Assembly: GCA_964444835.1 (NCBI GenBank)
Contig: CAYUIT010000012.1
Coordinates: 1-64,000 of the forward strand
Direction: 5' to 3'
Source of the DNA: CADEED01 sp964444835
GTDB taxonomy: Bacteria > Pseudomonadota > Gammaproteobacteria > Steroidobacterales > Steroidobacteraceae
DNA length: 64,000 bases
This document shows, piece after piece, positions 34,512 to 43,864 of this stretch. Under the pieces are notes generated by a model. It saw only the letters and a list, made by a program, of their open reading frames with translations. It had not been told where the DNA came from and did not search any database. Within the stretch, counting starts at the first letter, position 1; each line of letters begins with the position of its first letter. Both the position numbers and the translations under genes were made by a program.

Positions 34512-37064
34512 ATGAACGTTGCAAATACTTGTCGCACCCTCTCGCACACGCTCGTGCTGCTCGCACTCGCTGCCGCCGCGCAAGCCGGTCCGCTCGAGGA
34601 CTTGCAGCCCGGTCATTGGTATGAGGTGCCGAATTCGCGCATGTCGGCGGTCGATCCATGCCCTGGGCGCAATTGCGCTTACTCCGGCGCCGGCGGTCAA
34701 TCCGCCGTCATCAGCGATTGGAACGGCGGCGCATTCGCAACGCGTTACGGCACGAAGGGCGCGCTGATCACGTGGGGTGGCGGACACCGCGGCTACCTCG
34801 GCAACGAGATCTATGCCTTCGATTTGGGCACGCTGCGTTGGATCCGCGTCACCGAACCGGTGAACAATCCGAGCTGCAATCTCGCGGAAGCGGAGCTACA
34901 AAACGGCACGCCGTGCTCACCGCACAACTACGACTACATCGACTATCACCCGGGTACGAACTCCTTCATCAAGCTCGGCAGCGCGTCCGACCACAACGAA
35001 GGCGGCGGTGGTTCGCCGCGCGTGCACTTGTTCTCCTTCGACACGAATACGTGGCGGCGCGGTGCGCGCAAGCCCACCTTTTTGTCGGGCACAGGTGCGT
35101 CGTCGGCCTACGATTCCACTCGCGACGTCTTCTGGTATTTGTCGGCGTACGACATTCCATTTGCGAAGTACGATCCGAACGCGAATGGTGGCGCTGGGCA
35201 GTGGACAGAGTACGCGCGCTTTTGGATCGACATCGACGCCGTGGCGTCGATCGACACCGAGCGCGATCTGTATGTTGTGTTGGAAGGTCGCTCGGCGCAG
35301 CGCGTTTACGCGTTCGATCTCAAGAACCCCAACCAACCGCCGGTCACGCTGAACACCACGGGCGATCGCACGCCGGAATTGTCGAAAGCGAACGGCTTCG
35401 AATGGGATCCTGTTACGAAGCAATTCGTGTCATGGGTCGGCGGCACGCAGGTATACACGCTGCGCGCACCGGCTGGCGATTGGCGCACGGGCCAATGGGT
35501 GTGGACGCGCGTCAACGCCGCTGCGACTAACACCACCACGCCGACTCCGCCCGCAGGCGTCGGCACGTACAGCCGCTGGCGCTACGCTCCGGCCGTGAAC
35601 GCGTTCGTGCTTTACAACGGCACGTCGGACAACGTGTTCTTCTACAAACTCTCGAACGGCACGGCAGTTTCGAACCCCGCGATCACGTTTTCCGCGAGCT
35701 CGACCTCGGTCGCGCAACAAGGCTCGACCGATCTGACGTGGACCGTCACCAACGCAAATGCTTGCTCGGCCACGGCGAGCCCCGCTAACACGAATTGGAG
35801 CGGTACTCGCGCGCTGAGCGGCACGCAAGCCATCACGGGACTAACAGCTTCTACGGCGTTCACGCTGAGCTGCACCAACGCGACTGGCGGCAGCGCCACG
35901 CGCACCGTGAACGTAACCGTTGCCGCGGCGACCCCCGCCCCGACCGTCAACTTGACTGCAAGTCCTACGAGCGTCGCGCTGAACGGTTCCTCGACGCTTT
36001 CCTGGACGACGACGAACGCTTCCTCGTGCACCGCGAGCGGTGGCATCGCCGGCTGGCCGGGCACGAAGTCCACCTCCGGTAGCCAAAGTGTTAGCCCGAT
36101 CGGAGCCGCGACAACGTTCACACTAGCGTGCACGGGCACGGGTGGCACGACGTCGCGCAACGTCAGCATCGCGATTGTTAGCCCGCCATCGGTGACTCTT
36201 TCTGCTAACCCCACGACCGTTGCATCTGGCGCACGCACCACGTTGACGTGGAGCTCGTCGGGCGCATCGACCTGCAGCGCATCCGGCGGCTGGTCGGGCG
36301 CCAAGACAACATCGGGCACCGAGCAGTCAGCGGCGTTATCCGCGAACGCGACCTTCACGCTGGATTGCACGGGCACGGGCGGAACCACTCGCCAGTCCGT
36401 ACCCGTAACCGTTTCGGCTGCGCCGCCGCCGCCGCCGCCAACGCCCGCTCCCACTGTCAGCCTGGCGGCGAATCCCTCGACAGTAGCGTCTGGAGCACGC
36501 ACAACGCTCAGCTGGTCGTCGACCGATGCGACGAGCTGCTCCGCGAGCGGCGCGTGGACGGGCTCGAAGGCCCTCGCCGGTAACGAAGAGAGCGCTGCGC
36601 TCTCTGCGAATGCATCCTTCACAATCACCTGCGCGGGCGCAGGCGGTACCACGAGCCGCACGGCGACGGTGTCGGTGAATGCGAACCCGCCGAGCAACAC
36701 CACACCGCCGCCGACCGTGACGCTGTGGTCGAACCCGGAAATCGTACCGGCTGGCACGACGGCCACGCTCACGTGGAATGTCGCGAATGCCTCTTCTTGC
36801 TCGGCTGGCGACGGTTGGACTGGCACCAAGCCGGTCACCGGCTCGGAGCCCATCGCGGTGAGCGCGAAGACGACATTCTCCCTCACGTGCACTGGTGCCG
36901 GCGGCACTGGTGGCGCTTCGATCACGGTGTCGATTGCTTCGACAACGGGCAACGGTGCTGAAGAGGATAGCGGCTCGGGTTCGTTGGACCCGCTCCTGCT
37001 GCTGATCTTGGGCTCGTTGTTAGCCGCCTTCCGTATTCGCCCTCGCAGCATCAAGCTGCACTGA
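34512..37064 (+). CDS. Secreted kelch/galactose-oxidase-like protein with five Ig-like repeats and a GlyGly-CTERM-like tail
   Basis: I chose ATG 34512 since AGAAGGA lies eight bases upstream; the ATG at 34506 is too close. The 850-residue protein has a signal peptide (LVLLALAAAAQA/G), then a propeller domain to about residue 385 with kelch-like blades (ALITWGGGHRGYLGNEIYAFD, GTKGAL, NPPVT). Five ~80-residue repeats follow, each with SCSASG-type and LxCTGxGGT cysteines that could form a disulfide. The tail is EEDSGSGSLDP, a hydrophobic stretch (LLLLILGSLLAAF) and RIRPR, resembling a GlyGly-CTERM or related sorting signal. It is the first gene after the c-di-GMP riboswitch. No copper-ligand set was confirmed, so oxidase activity is not claimed. 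Confidence 0.85.
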   Translation: MNVANTCRTLSHTLVLLALAAAAQAGPLEDLQPGHWYEVPNSRMSAVDPCPGRNCAYSGAGGQSAVISDWNGGAFATRYGTKGALITWGGGHRGYLGNEIYAFDLGTLRWIRVTEPVNNPSCNLAEAELQNGTPCSPHNYDYIDYHPGTNSFIKLGSASDHNEGGGGSPRVHLFSFDTNTWRRGARKPTFLSGTGASSAYDSTRDVFWYLSAYDIPFAKYDPNANGGAGQWTEYARFWIDIDAVASIDTERDLYVVLEGRSAQRVYAFDLKNPNQPPVTLNTTGDRTPELSKANGFEWDPVTKQFVSWVGGTQVYTLRAPAGDWRTGQWVWTRVNAAATNTTTPTPPAGVGTYSRWRYAPAVNAFVLYNGTSDNVFFYKLSNGTAVSNPAITFSASSTSVAQQGSTDLTWTVTNANACSATASPANTNWSGTRALSGTQAITGLTASTAFTLSCTNATGGSATRTVNVTVAAATPAPTVNLTASPTSVALNGSSTLSWTTTNASSCTASGGIAGWPGTKSTSGSQSVSPIGAATTFTLACTGTGGTTSRNVSIAIVSPPSVTLSANPTTVASGARTTLTWSSSGASTCSASGGWSGAKTTSGTEQSAALSANATFTLDCTGTGGTTRQSVPVTVSAAPPPPPPTPAPTVSLAANPSTVASGARTTLSWSSTDATSCSASGAWTGSKALAGNEESAALSANASFTITCAGAGGTTSRTATVSVNANPPSNTTPPPTVTLWSNPEIVPAGTTATLTWNVANASSCSAGDGWTGTKPVTGSEPIAVSAKTTFSLTCTGAGGTGGASITVSIASTTGNGAEEDSGSGSLDPLLLLILGSLLAAFRIRPRSIKLH

Positions 37065-37071
37065 GTTCACC

Positions 37072-40000
37072 ATGAAGCCTGCTGTTTCCTTGGCGGCGCT
37101 GCTGTGCAGCGCCGCCGCTCTCCCCCTCTGCGCGCCATTTGCGTATGCCGCGACCATCCACCTGAATCCGGGCGGCAATTTCGAGACTGCGGTCGAGTCG
37201 TTAGCTCCAGGCGATACCTTGGTCGTGCACGCCGGCGACTACGTCACGACAGGTCGCATCAGCATCACGGTGCGCGGCACGGCTGCGCAACCGGTGGTCA
37301 TCGAGGCGGCAGCAGGTGAGGCGCGCCCGCACATCAGACGCGCGGCAACCGCGGCAGCGCAAAACACCATCAACATCGAGGGCGCTACCTACCTCACGAT
37401 TCGAGGTCTCGAGATCTCGAGCAATGGTGGCGACGGCATCAATATGAGCGGCAACCCTGCGTTCATCACGCTCGAGAATCTCGAGATCCATGACATCGAC
37501 GTCGGCGTGAATTTCCGCAGCAGCATGAACAACATCACTGTGCGCAACAATCACATCTATCGCACGGGTGCCGACGGCGGCACTGGCGAAGGCATGTACA
37601 TCGGCTGCAACGACGCGGCCTGCGTCGTGCGCGATTCACTGATCGAGCGCAATTGGATCCACGACACGCGTAACTCGACGCAAGGCGACGGCATTGAAGT
37701 AAAGCTGGGTTCCTACAATGTCATCGTGCGCGACAACGTGATTCACGATACGGGCTACCCCTGCGTGCTCGTGTACGGCACCAACGGGAATCCGGTCAAC
37801 GTCGTTGAAGGCAATGCAATGTGGAATTGCGGCGACTCCGGCATCCAAGCTGCTGCTGACGCGATCATCCGTAACAATTTGATTCTCGAATCGCCGGGCT
37901 CGAACGGCTTCAACTCGCAGCCCCACCAAGCCGCCGTGCCGCAGAACTTGCAATTCGTGCACAACACCATCATCGGTGGTAGCCCATGCGTGCGGCTGTC
38001 GAGCTGGAACGGGCGCCCGGGTCTCGTGTTCGCTAACAACGCGATCTACTGCGACAGCGACAACTTCGTGATTGGCGGGCTCGCTGGTGTCACCGTCAGT
38101 GGCAATGTGATCACACCGGCAACCAGCGCATTCCCATCCAGTGGCTACCGCGTCGGACAAGCGCGTGGTACCGACTTGTCGAACGTTGCAGCACGTAACG
38201 TTTATCCGACGGCTGCCTCGCGACTCATCGATGCCGGTGCCGCACAGTTTGCCGCAGCAGTGGACTTCAACGGTCGAAGCAGAACGGCAGCGCCGGAAGC
38301 CGGTGCCTATGAATGGGTTGGCAATGCGAATCCCGGCTGGACCGTCGCGCCGGGCTTCAAAGGTGCCGCCGCCGCAGTGCCGGCACCTGACGTCACGTTG
38401 GCTGCAAACCCGGCTTCCGTGACGAGCGGCAGCTCGACGACGCTGTCGTGGAGCAGCGCGAACGCGAGCGGCTGCACGGCGAGTGGCGGCATCGGTAGTT
38501 GGCCTGGTGCGAAAAGCACATCCGGGAGCATGAGCGTGGGACCGCTCAGCGCCACCACGACTTTCGGTCTGTCTTGCACGGGTAGCGGCGGAACGACCGA
38601 TCGGTCGGTCGTCGTTGCTGTTAGCAGCGCCCCGCCGCCGGCTGCACCACAACTCACACTTTCCGCCAGTGCCAGCTCCGTCACCGTCGGTGGCAACGCT
38701 TCACTCACTTGGTCGAGCACCGATACGACGTCCTGCACGGCCAGCGGGAGCTGGACCGGCACGAAGGCCGTGAGCGGCAGCGAGACGGTCGGCCCCATCA
38801 ACAGCAATGCCACTTACTCGCTCGCCTGCACAGGCGCCGGAGGCAGCGTGAATCGATCTGTATCCATTACGGCCACCGCGGCACCGACGCCACCCGCGCC
38901 CACTAACAACCCAACGCCGCCGCCACCGCCAACGACGACCGACGATTCGAGCGGCTCTGGCAGCTTCGACCTGCTCGCGTTGTCGCTGCTCTTCACCCTC
39001 CTGGCATTCTGCAAGCGCAACCTGCTGCAAACCGCGCTGCTCGCAGTCGCGCGCTCCCGGGCGACGCCAGCGCTCGCTCTGCTGCTCGGAATCGTATCGG
39101 TAGGCGCCGCCCGCGCGGCCGACATCGTCACGATCGATGTCGTGAACACGTCCGCGACTGCGTTGACGGACGCGCCAGTCACTTTCGGTCATGTATTCGC
39201 TTCGGGCGACGTCACGGCGAGCACGGGCTTGCAGGCGCGGCTCGACGACGGTACGGCAGTGCCGCTGCAAGTCGATCGCAAGGCGACGCACGCCAACGGT
39301 TCGCTGCGCCATGCGGTGTTGACGCTCCGCATTCCCACCATCGCCGCAAGCGCGACGCGGCGGGTCACGTTGGCCACGGGCACCACCGCTACCGGCACGG
39401 CGCCGAGCCTGAGTGAGTTGTTAGCGACGAACTTCGATGCACAGACGAGCATTTCGATCGGCGGCGTCACGTATAGCGCTTCAGCGCGCACTCTGTTGAA
39501 CGCCGGGTCGGGCGTTACGACCTGGCTACAAGGTCCGCTCGCCTCAGAGTGGATCGTGCGCGGTCCGTTACGCCGCTCGGACGGCACGGCACACCCGCAC
39601 CTCGCAGCGCAATTTGAAGTCCGCGCTTACGCGGGCGCACAGCGGGCGCGCGTGGGTGTTGGCATCGAGAACATCTTCACACGCGTGGCGAGTCCGCAGC
39701 GCTACACCTACGACCTCACCGTGACGGTTCCCGGTCGTGGCACGGTGTTGTCGCGAACGGCCGTGCCTCACTACCGGCAATCGCGTTGGCGCCGCCTCGT
39801 GTGGTGGGGCACGGAGCCAACGCTCGACGTTCGACACGACAGCCGCTACATGATCAGCACGGGCGCGGTGCCCTCGTACGACATGAACTTGCAGATACCG
39901 TCTTCCGCGCTGACGGATATGGTCAACGACTTCAACGGCGCGTCCGGCCTGATGGATGTTGGCAACTTGAATCCAGACATGCCGGCGGGCGGTGGGCGGC

Positions 40001-42069
40001 CGGAGATTGCGCCGCTGCCGGGCTTTGCGGCGCGCTACGTGGTATCGCAAGACCTGCGTGCTAAGCGCGTGATGCTTGGCCACGGCGAGCAAGCGGGCAC
40101 TTGGCCGATGCACTATCGAGACGAGGCAACCGGCTTGCCCTTGTCGATCGATCAGTATCCGAGCGTCGAGATTCTGGGCTCGGGAATTTACGGCAACTTT
40201 GCGGCATGCGGTGGCAACTGCTCCGTACCGTTCACGCCGGAAACAGCGCATCACCCCTCGCTCGCATTTTTGCCGTACATCGTCACCGGCGACTACTACC
40301 ACCTCGAAGAGCTGCAGTTCTGGGCTAACTGGGTGATGATTTTTGCGCCCGCGAGCCGACGCAACGGCAGCGAAGGTCTCGTCGTATGGGACCAAACTCG
40401 CGGCCAAGCGTGGGGACTGCGTACGCTCGGACAAGCGGTCTACGCGACGCCAGACAACCATCCGCTGAAGAGCTATTTCACCGGCAAACTGCAGAACAAT
40501 CTGCGCTACTACAACGCGAACTGGCTCAACTCGAATCCGCTCGGCTACATCACGCTCACGGGCCCCACGGAATGGCTGGGCTTGCGTCGTTGGATCGCCA
40601 CTTGGATGGACGATTTCGTTACGTGGTCGTTCGGTTATCTCGTTGAACTGGGATTCGAGGACGCGCGTGCAATGCGCGACTGGAAGGCGTTGTTCCCGAC
40701 GGGTCGCATGACGCATCCCGACATGTGCTGGATCATGGCCTCAACTTACTGGCCGACCATCATGGACAACGTGTACCTCGGTGGCAGCGGCAATGCGGTT
40801 CGCACCTGGGCGGACTATAAGCGCACGATCGTTTTGGGCTGGTCCAACGATGCGTTTCCCGCCGATGCGCGCGGCAATATGGCAGGCCGCGAGCAGGCAC
40901 TGCTCAATGCGGCTTGCGACTCGCCAGAGATGCAGCAGATTCTCGGCCTGCCTCGCGGCTGGATGATGGGATACGGCGGCTCTCCGGATGGCTATCCGGC
41001 GAACCTACAACCGGCGCTTGCGATCGCAGTCGATGCGGGAATCCCCAATGCTGCAGCAGGCTGGACCAAGTTCCGCACGGCCGCGAGCTATCCTGACTAC
41101 AGCACCGATCCGCAATGGGCAGTCGTGCCGCGCGGTACACAGACGACTCCGCCCAACCCCGCTCCGACCGTGAATCTCGTCGCCACGCCGGCGAGCATTA
41201 CGTCGGGGCAGTCGAGTTCGTTGAGTTGGACCACGCAGAATGCGACGAGCTGCACCGCATCGGGCGGCTGGAGTGGCACTCGGGCAACGAGTGGTTCGCA
41301 GGCGGTTGGTCCCCTAACCACTAACACGACCTATACGTTGTCGTGCACGGGTGCCGGCGGCACGGGCAGCGCGTCGGCTACCGTGACGGTCACGGCAGCT
41401 GCGCAGCCGCCGACACTGACGCTCACTGCCGCACCGACGACAGTCGCATCCGGGGCAACGTCAACGCTGACCTGGTCGACTAACAATGCGACTGCCTGCT
41501 CAGCTTCGGGCGCGTGGACCGGAGCGAAGGCAGTCAACGGTACCGAGGCCACAGCGGCACTCACCGCGAACGCCACTTATACGCTCAATTGCACGGGTGC
41601 CGGCGGCTCAGTCTCCCGGAGCGTCACGGTCACTGTCAGCGCCAATCCACCGCCGCCCAGCGCACCGACGGTCACGCTCACCGCAGCGCCCAGCAGCGTA
41701 ACGAGCGGCTCGCGCGCGACGCTCTCCTGGACGAGCGAGAATGCAACATCCTGCACCGGCACAGGCGCTTGGAGTGGCTCGAAGGCGACTTCTGGATCCG
41801 AGCAAACGTCAGCGCTCACGGCCGACGCAAGCTACACATTGTCGTGCTCAGGCCCGGGTGGTAGCACGAGCCGCGCGATCACCGTAACGGTCACTGCCGC
41901 CCCACCGGCACCGCAACCGAGTCCCGCCCCGCAACCGACTCCCGACCCGCCAGCTCCGGAGCGCGTAGAGGTGGGCGGTGCGATGCATGGCGTGCCGTTG
42001 GCCCTGTTGGCTCTCATTGCACTCGGACGCGTCGGCCGCTCTGGCCGACGCCGTCTCAGTGCGTCGTGA
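37072..42069 (+). CDS. Giant secreted protein: beta-helix protein and RIFT-barrel-type protein joined by an internal CTERM signal and second signal peptide
   Basis: The single 1665-codon frame has two complete secretory proteins in series. Part one has a signal peptide (LLCSAAALPLCAPFAYA), a right-handed beta-helix with pectate-lyase-like coils (~25-430), two Ig-like repeats (~440-600), a proline-rich linker and DDSSGSGSFDLLALSLL...CKR at 624-649, a CTERM tail much like that of the upstream gene. After a short basic loop comes TPALALLLGIVSVGAARA/A (~665-683), a signal-peptide-like segment, then ~700-1360 with DAPVTFGHVF, resembling RIFT-barrel polysaccharide-lyase-associated proteins, three more Ig-like repeats, and the tail VGGAMHGVPLALLALIALG...RRR. 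No internal ATG fits a separate start. It could be a polyprotein or a fusion by loss of a stop codon. Products probably bind or cut polysaccharide outside the cell. Confidence 0.85.
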   Translation: MKPAVSLAALLCSAAALPLCAPFAYAATIHLNPGGNFETAVESLAPGDTLVVHAGDYVTTGRISITVRGTAAQPVVIEAAAGEARPHIRRAATAAAQNTINIEGATYLTIRGLEISSNGGDGINMSGNPAFITLENLEIHDIDVGVNFRSSMNNITVRNNHIYRTGADGGTGEGMYIGCNDAACVVRDSLIERNWIHDTRNSTQGDGIEVKLGSYNVIVRDNVIHDTGYPCVLVYGTNGNPVNVVEGNAMWNCGDSGIQAAADAIIRNNLILESPGSNGFNSQPHQAAVPQNLQFVHNTIIGGSPCVRLSSWNGRPGLVFANNAIYCDSDNFVIGGLAGVTVSGNVITPATSAFPSSGYRVGQARGTDLSNVAARNVYPTAASRLIDAGAAQFAAAVDFNGRSRTAAPEAGAYEWVGNANPGWTVAPGFKGAAAAVPAPDVTLAANPASVTSGSSTTLSWSSANASGCTASGGIGSWPGAKSTSGSMSVGPLSATTTFGLSCTGSGGTTDRSVVVAVSSAPPPAAPQLTLSASASSVTVGGNASLTWSSTDTTSCTASGSWTGTKAVSGSETVGPINSNATYSLACTGAGGSVNRSVSITATAAPTPPAPTNNPTPPPPPTTTDDSSGSGSFDLLALSLLFTLLAFCKRNLLQTALLAVARSRATPALALLLGIVSVGAARAADIVTIDVVNTSATALTDAPVTFGHVFASGDVTASTGLQARLDDGTAVPLQVDRKATHANGSLRHAVLTLRIPTIAASATRRVTLATGTTATGTAPSLSELLATNFDAQTSISIGGVTYSASARTLLNAGSGVTTWLQGPLASEWIVRGPLRRSDGTAHPHLAAQFEVRAYAGAQRARVGVGIENIFTRVASPQRYTYDLTVTVPGRGTVLSRTAVPHYRQSRWRRLVWWGTEPTLDVRHDSRYMISTGAVPSYDMNLQIPSSALTDMVNDFNGASGLMDVGNLNPDMPAGGGRPEIAPLPGFAARYVVSQDLRAKRVMLGHGEQAGTWPMHYRDEATGLPLSIDQYPSVEILGSGIYGNFAACGGNCSVPFTPETAHHPSLAFLPYIVTGDYYHLEELQFWANWVMIFAPASRRNGSEGLVVWDQTRGQAWGLRTLGQAVYATPDNHPLKSYFTGKLQNNLRYYNANWLNSNPLGYITLTGPTEWLGLRRWIATWMDDFVTWSFGYLVELGFEDARAMRDWKALFPTGRMTHPDMCWIMASTYWPTIMDNVYLGGSGNAVRTWADYKRTIVLGWSNDAFPADARGNMAGREQALLNAACDSPEMQQILGLPRGWMMGYGGSPDGYPANLQPALAIAVDAGIPNAAAGWTKFRTAASYPDYSTDPQWAVVPRGTQTTPPNPAPTVNLVATPASITSGQSSSLSWTTQNATSCTASGGWSGTRATSGSQAVGPLTTNTTYTLSCTGAGGTGSASATVTVTAAAQPPTLTLTAAPTTVASGATSTLTWSTNNATACSASGAWTGAKAVNGTEATAALTANATYTLNCTGAGGSVSRSVTVTVSANPPPPSAPTVTLTAAPSSVTSGSRATLSWTSENATSCTGTGAWSGSKATSGSEQTSALTADASYTLSCSGPGGSTSRAITVTVTAAPPAPQPSPAPQPTPDPPAPERVEVGGAMHGVPLALLALIALGRVGRSGRRRLSAS

Positions 42070-42071
42070 AG

Positions 42072-43100
42072 TCACTCGCGATCGGCCGCAACGCGCACTA
42101 ACTGCTTCCCCACATTCCGCCCCTCAAACAACCGGATCAAGGCTTCCGGCATCCGCTCGATGCCGTCGAGAATGTCTTCTTGGTAGTACAAGCGGCCCGC
42201 GCCGATCCAACCCGCTAGGGCTGCTTCGGCGCGCGGGAAGTGCGCCGCCATTTCGTAGATGAAGAACGCTTCCATGCGCGCCATCTTTTTGAAGATTGCA
42301 AACGCATTGTGGAGGGGCCTCGGATGCTCGACGCCATCGACGTATTGAGAAATGGCCCCGCACAGCACGACGCGCGCGTGGCGCCGAATGTGCTTCAAGC
42401 CGGTGTCGAGGATCTCGCCACCCACATTGTCGAAGAATACGTCGATGCCTTGGGGACATAGAGCGCCAATACGTGCATCGATATCGTCGGTCTTGTAGTT
42501 GATGGCACCGGCATAGCCCAACTTGTCAGTGAGTAGCCGACACTTGTCAGCGCTGCCCGCAATGCCAATGGCGGTGGCGCCGAGGTTACGAGCGATTTGG
42601 CCGACGTTCGAGCCGACGCCGCCCGCCGCGCCCGAAACGAGTATCGTATCGCCCGCGCGCACTGCACCGATGTCTACCAAACCCAGATACGACGTGAATC
42701 CGGTGAGGCCTAACACGCCGAGCGCCGTGGAGACGGGCGCCACGCGTTGCTGCACTTTGTACATGAGGTAGTACGGCGATCCATCGGCGACCGCGAACTC
42801 GCGCCACCCAAGCTTTCCGTGCACGATATCGCCGACGGCAAAGTCAGGATTGCGTGATGCGACGACGCGCCCCACTCCCCGGCCGTGCATCACATCGCCG
42901 ATCTCCAGGGGCCGCTCGAACTTTTCCGTGTTGAGCATGTAGCCACGCATGACAGCGGCAACACTCAAGTAGAGCGTTTGAATCAAGAACTCGCCGGCGC
43001 ACAGCTCTGGAATAGGACGCTCTACCAACGTGAAGTCCGTCGCCCGGACAGCACCAACCGGCCGCGCCGCCAGCAACCATTGTTTGTTTATTTGCGTCAT
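42072..43100 (-). CDS. Medium-chain NADP-dependent oxidoreductase (CurA/quinone-reductase-like)
   Basis: The 342-residue protein starts MTQINKQWLLAARP and has the MDR coenzyme motif VSGAAGGVGSNVGQIA and the downstream FDNVGGEILD. No catalytic zinc ligands are seen, which fits the leukotriene-B4-dehydrogenase/CurA branch that reduces alkenal or enone double bonds with NADPH. ATG 43100 overlaps the stop of a small upstream gene as ATGA; the longer frame to 43250 would lie inside that gene. It is the last gene of the minus-strand run that starts at 46188. Confidence 0.88.
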   Translation of the reverse strand: MTQINKQWLLAARPVGAVRATDFTLVERPIPELCAGEFLIQTLYLSVAAVMRGYMLNTEKFERPLEIGDVMHGRGVGRVVASRNPDFAVGDIVHGKLGWREFAVADGSPYYLMYKVQQRVAPVSTALGVLGLTGFTSYLGLVDIGAVRAGDTILVSGAAGGVGSNVGQIARNLGATAIGIAGSADKCRLLTDKLGYAGAINYKTDDIDARIGALCPQGIDVFFDNVGGEILDTGLKHIRRHARVVLCGAISQYVDGVEHPRPLHNAFAIFKKMARMEAFFIYEMAAHFPRAEAALAGWIGAGRLYYQEDILDGIERMPEALIRLFEGRNVGKQLVRVAADRE

Positions 43101-43390
43101 ACGGGCTCGCCGCTTGCAGCCCGTTGCTGGCTCAAAGCCCACCAGGAGCGCCATTCCGCGCGTGCTTCGGCGCCAGGTCCGAGTAACAACTCCTTGCCGC
43201 GGCTTAGTGGCGTCGATGGCGTTGCTAACAATCGATCCCGCGCGAGCCACAGTCCAGCCGCTTTCGCGTACTGAGCCGCGTCACCCCTGCGCAAGTGCTG
43301 CACGAATTGCGGGTGCGCGGGCCAGCGCGGTAACGGATCTGGCCACACACGTTGGTAACCGTCGGGATGACGGCGGCGCGACACTCTCAC
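43097..43390 (-). CDS. Small hypothetical protein between RidA and the oxidoreductase
   Basis: A GTG at 43388-43390 overlaps the RidA-like stop as GTGA, and the stop overlaps the oxidoreductase start as ATGA, so this 97-residue basic, tryptophan-rich protein is held by overlaps on both sides. It reads VRVSRRRHPDGYQRVWPDP and later EWRSWWALSQQR. A longer frame from 43522 only repeats antisense-like sequence of RidA. No family was recognised and it has no signal or membrane segment. The translational coupling is the main reason to believe it. Confidence 0.6.
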   Translation of the reverse strand: MRVSRRRHPDGYQRVWPDPLPRWPAHPQFVQHLRRGDAAQYAKAAGLWLARDRLLATPSTPLSRGKELLLGPGAEARAEWRSWWALSQQRAASGEPV

Positions 43391-43839
43391 GAACGTGGCT
43401 TCACGGCGATGCACTCGACTTCCACGCGCGCGCCTAGCGCCAAGCCATTCGCGCCGAATGCGCTTCGCGCCGGAAATCTGTCCTCGAAATAGCCCTGGTA
43501 AATCTCGTTGAATGTCGACCACTCACTCATGTCCGCCAGCATCACGGTGCACTTGACGAGATCGCGCATGGCGTAGCCATGTTGGTCGAGAATGGCGCGA
43601 ATGTTGTCCATGGTTTGCCGCGCTTCCTCGCGGATGCCGCCCGGAACAAGCTGCAAGGTGCCGGGCTGCACGCCGATCTGGCCCGATAGATAGAGCGTGG
43701 AATCGACGCGTACGCCTTCCGAGAACGGCAGGCTCGTCGGCAGAATCCGCCCCGAATTGAGATACTCGATACGCGTCTCGTTCGCGGCACAACCGGCGAG
43801 CAATGCGAGCGGAACGCAGAACATCCAGCGAAATTGCAT
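43387..43839 (-). CDS. RidA/YjgF/YER057c family lipoprotein
   Basis: ATG 43839 gives a 150-residue protein starting with a short hydrophobic leader and a lipobox-like ALLAGC/A, so it is probably lipid-anchored, which is unusual for a family that is normally cytosolic. The RidA core has LYLSGQIGV, ARQTMDNIRAIL, the KCTVMLADMSEW segment and the end ARVEVECIAVKP, where the Arg and Glu that bind the imine substrate are kept. RidA hydrolyses reactive enamine/imine intermediates. The stop overlaps the next gene as GTGA, and the GT2 gene lies 25 bases upstream in the same direction. Confidence 0.85.
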   Translation of the reverse strand: MQFRWMFCVPLALLAGCAANETRIEYLNSGRILPTSLPFSEGVRVDSTLYLSGQIGVQPGTLQLVPGGIREEARQTMDNIRAILDQHGYAMRDLVKCTVMLADMSEWSTFNEIYQGYFEDRFPARSAFGANGLALGARVEVECIAVKPRS

Positions 43840-43864
43840 AGTGACTCCCCCTAACGACACTCTG

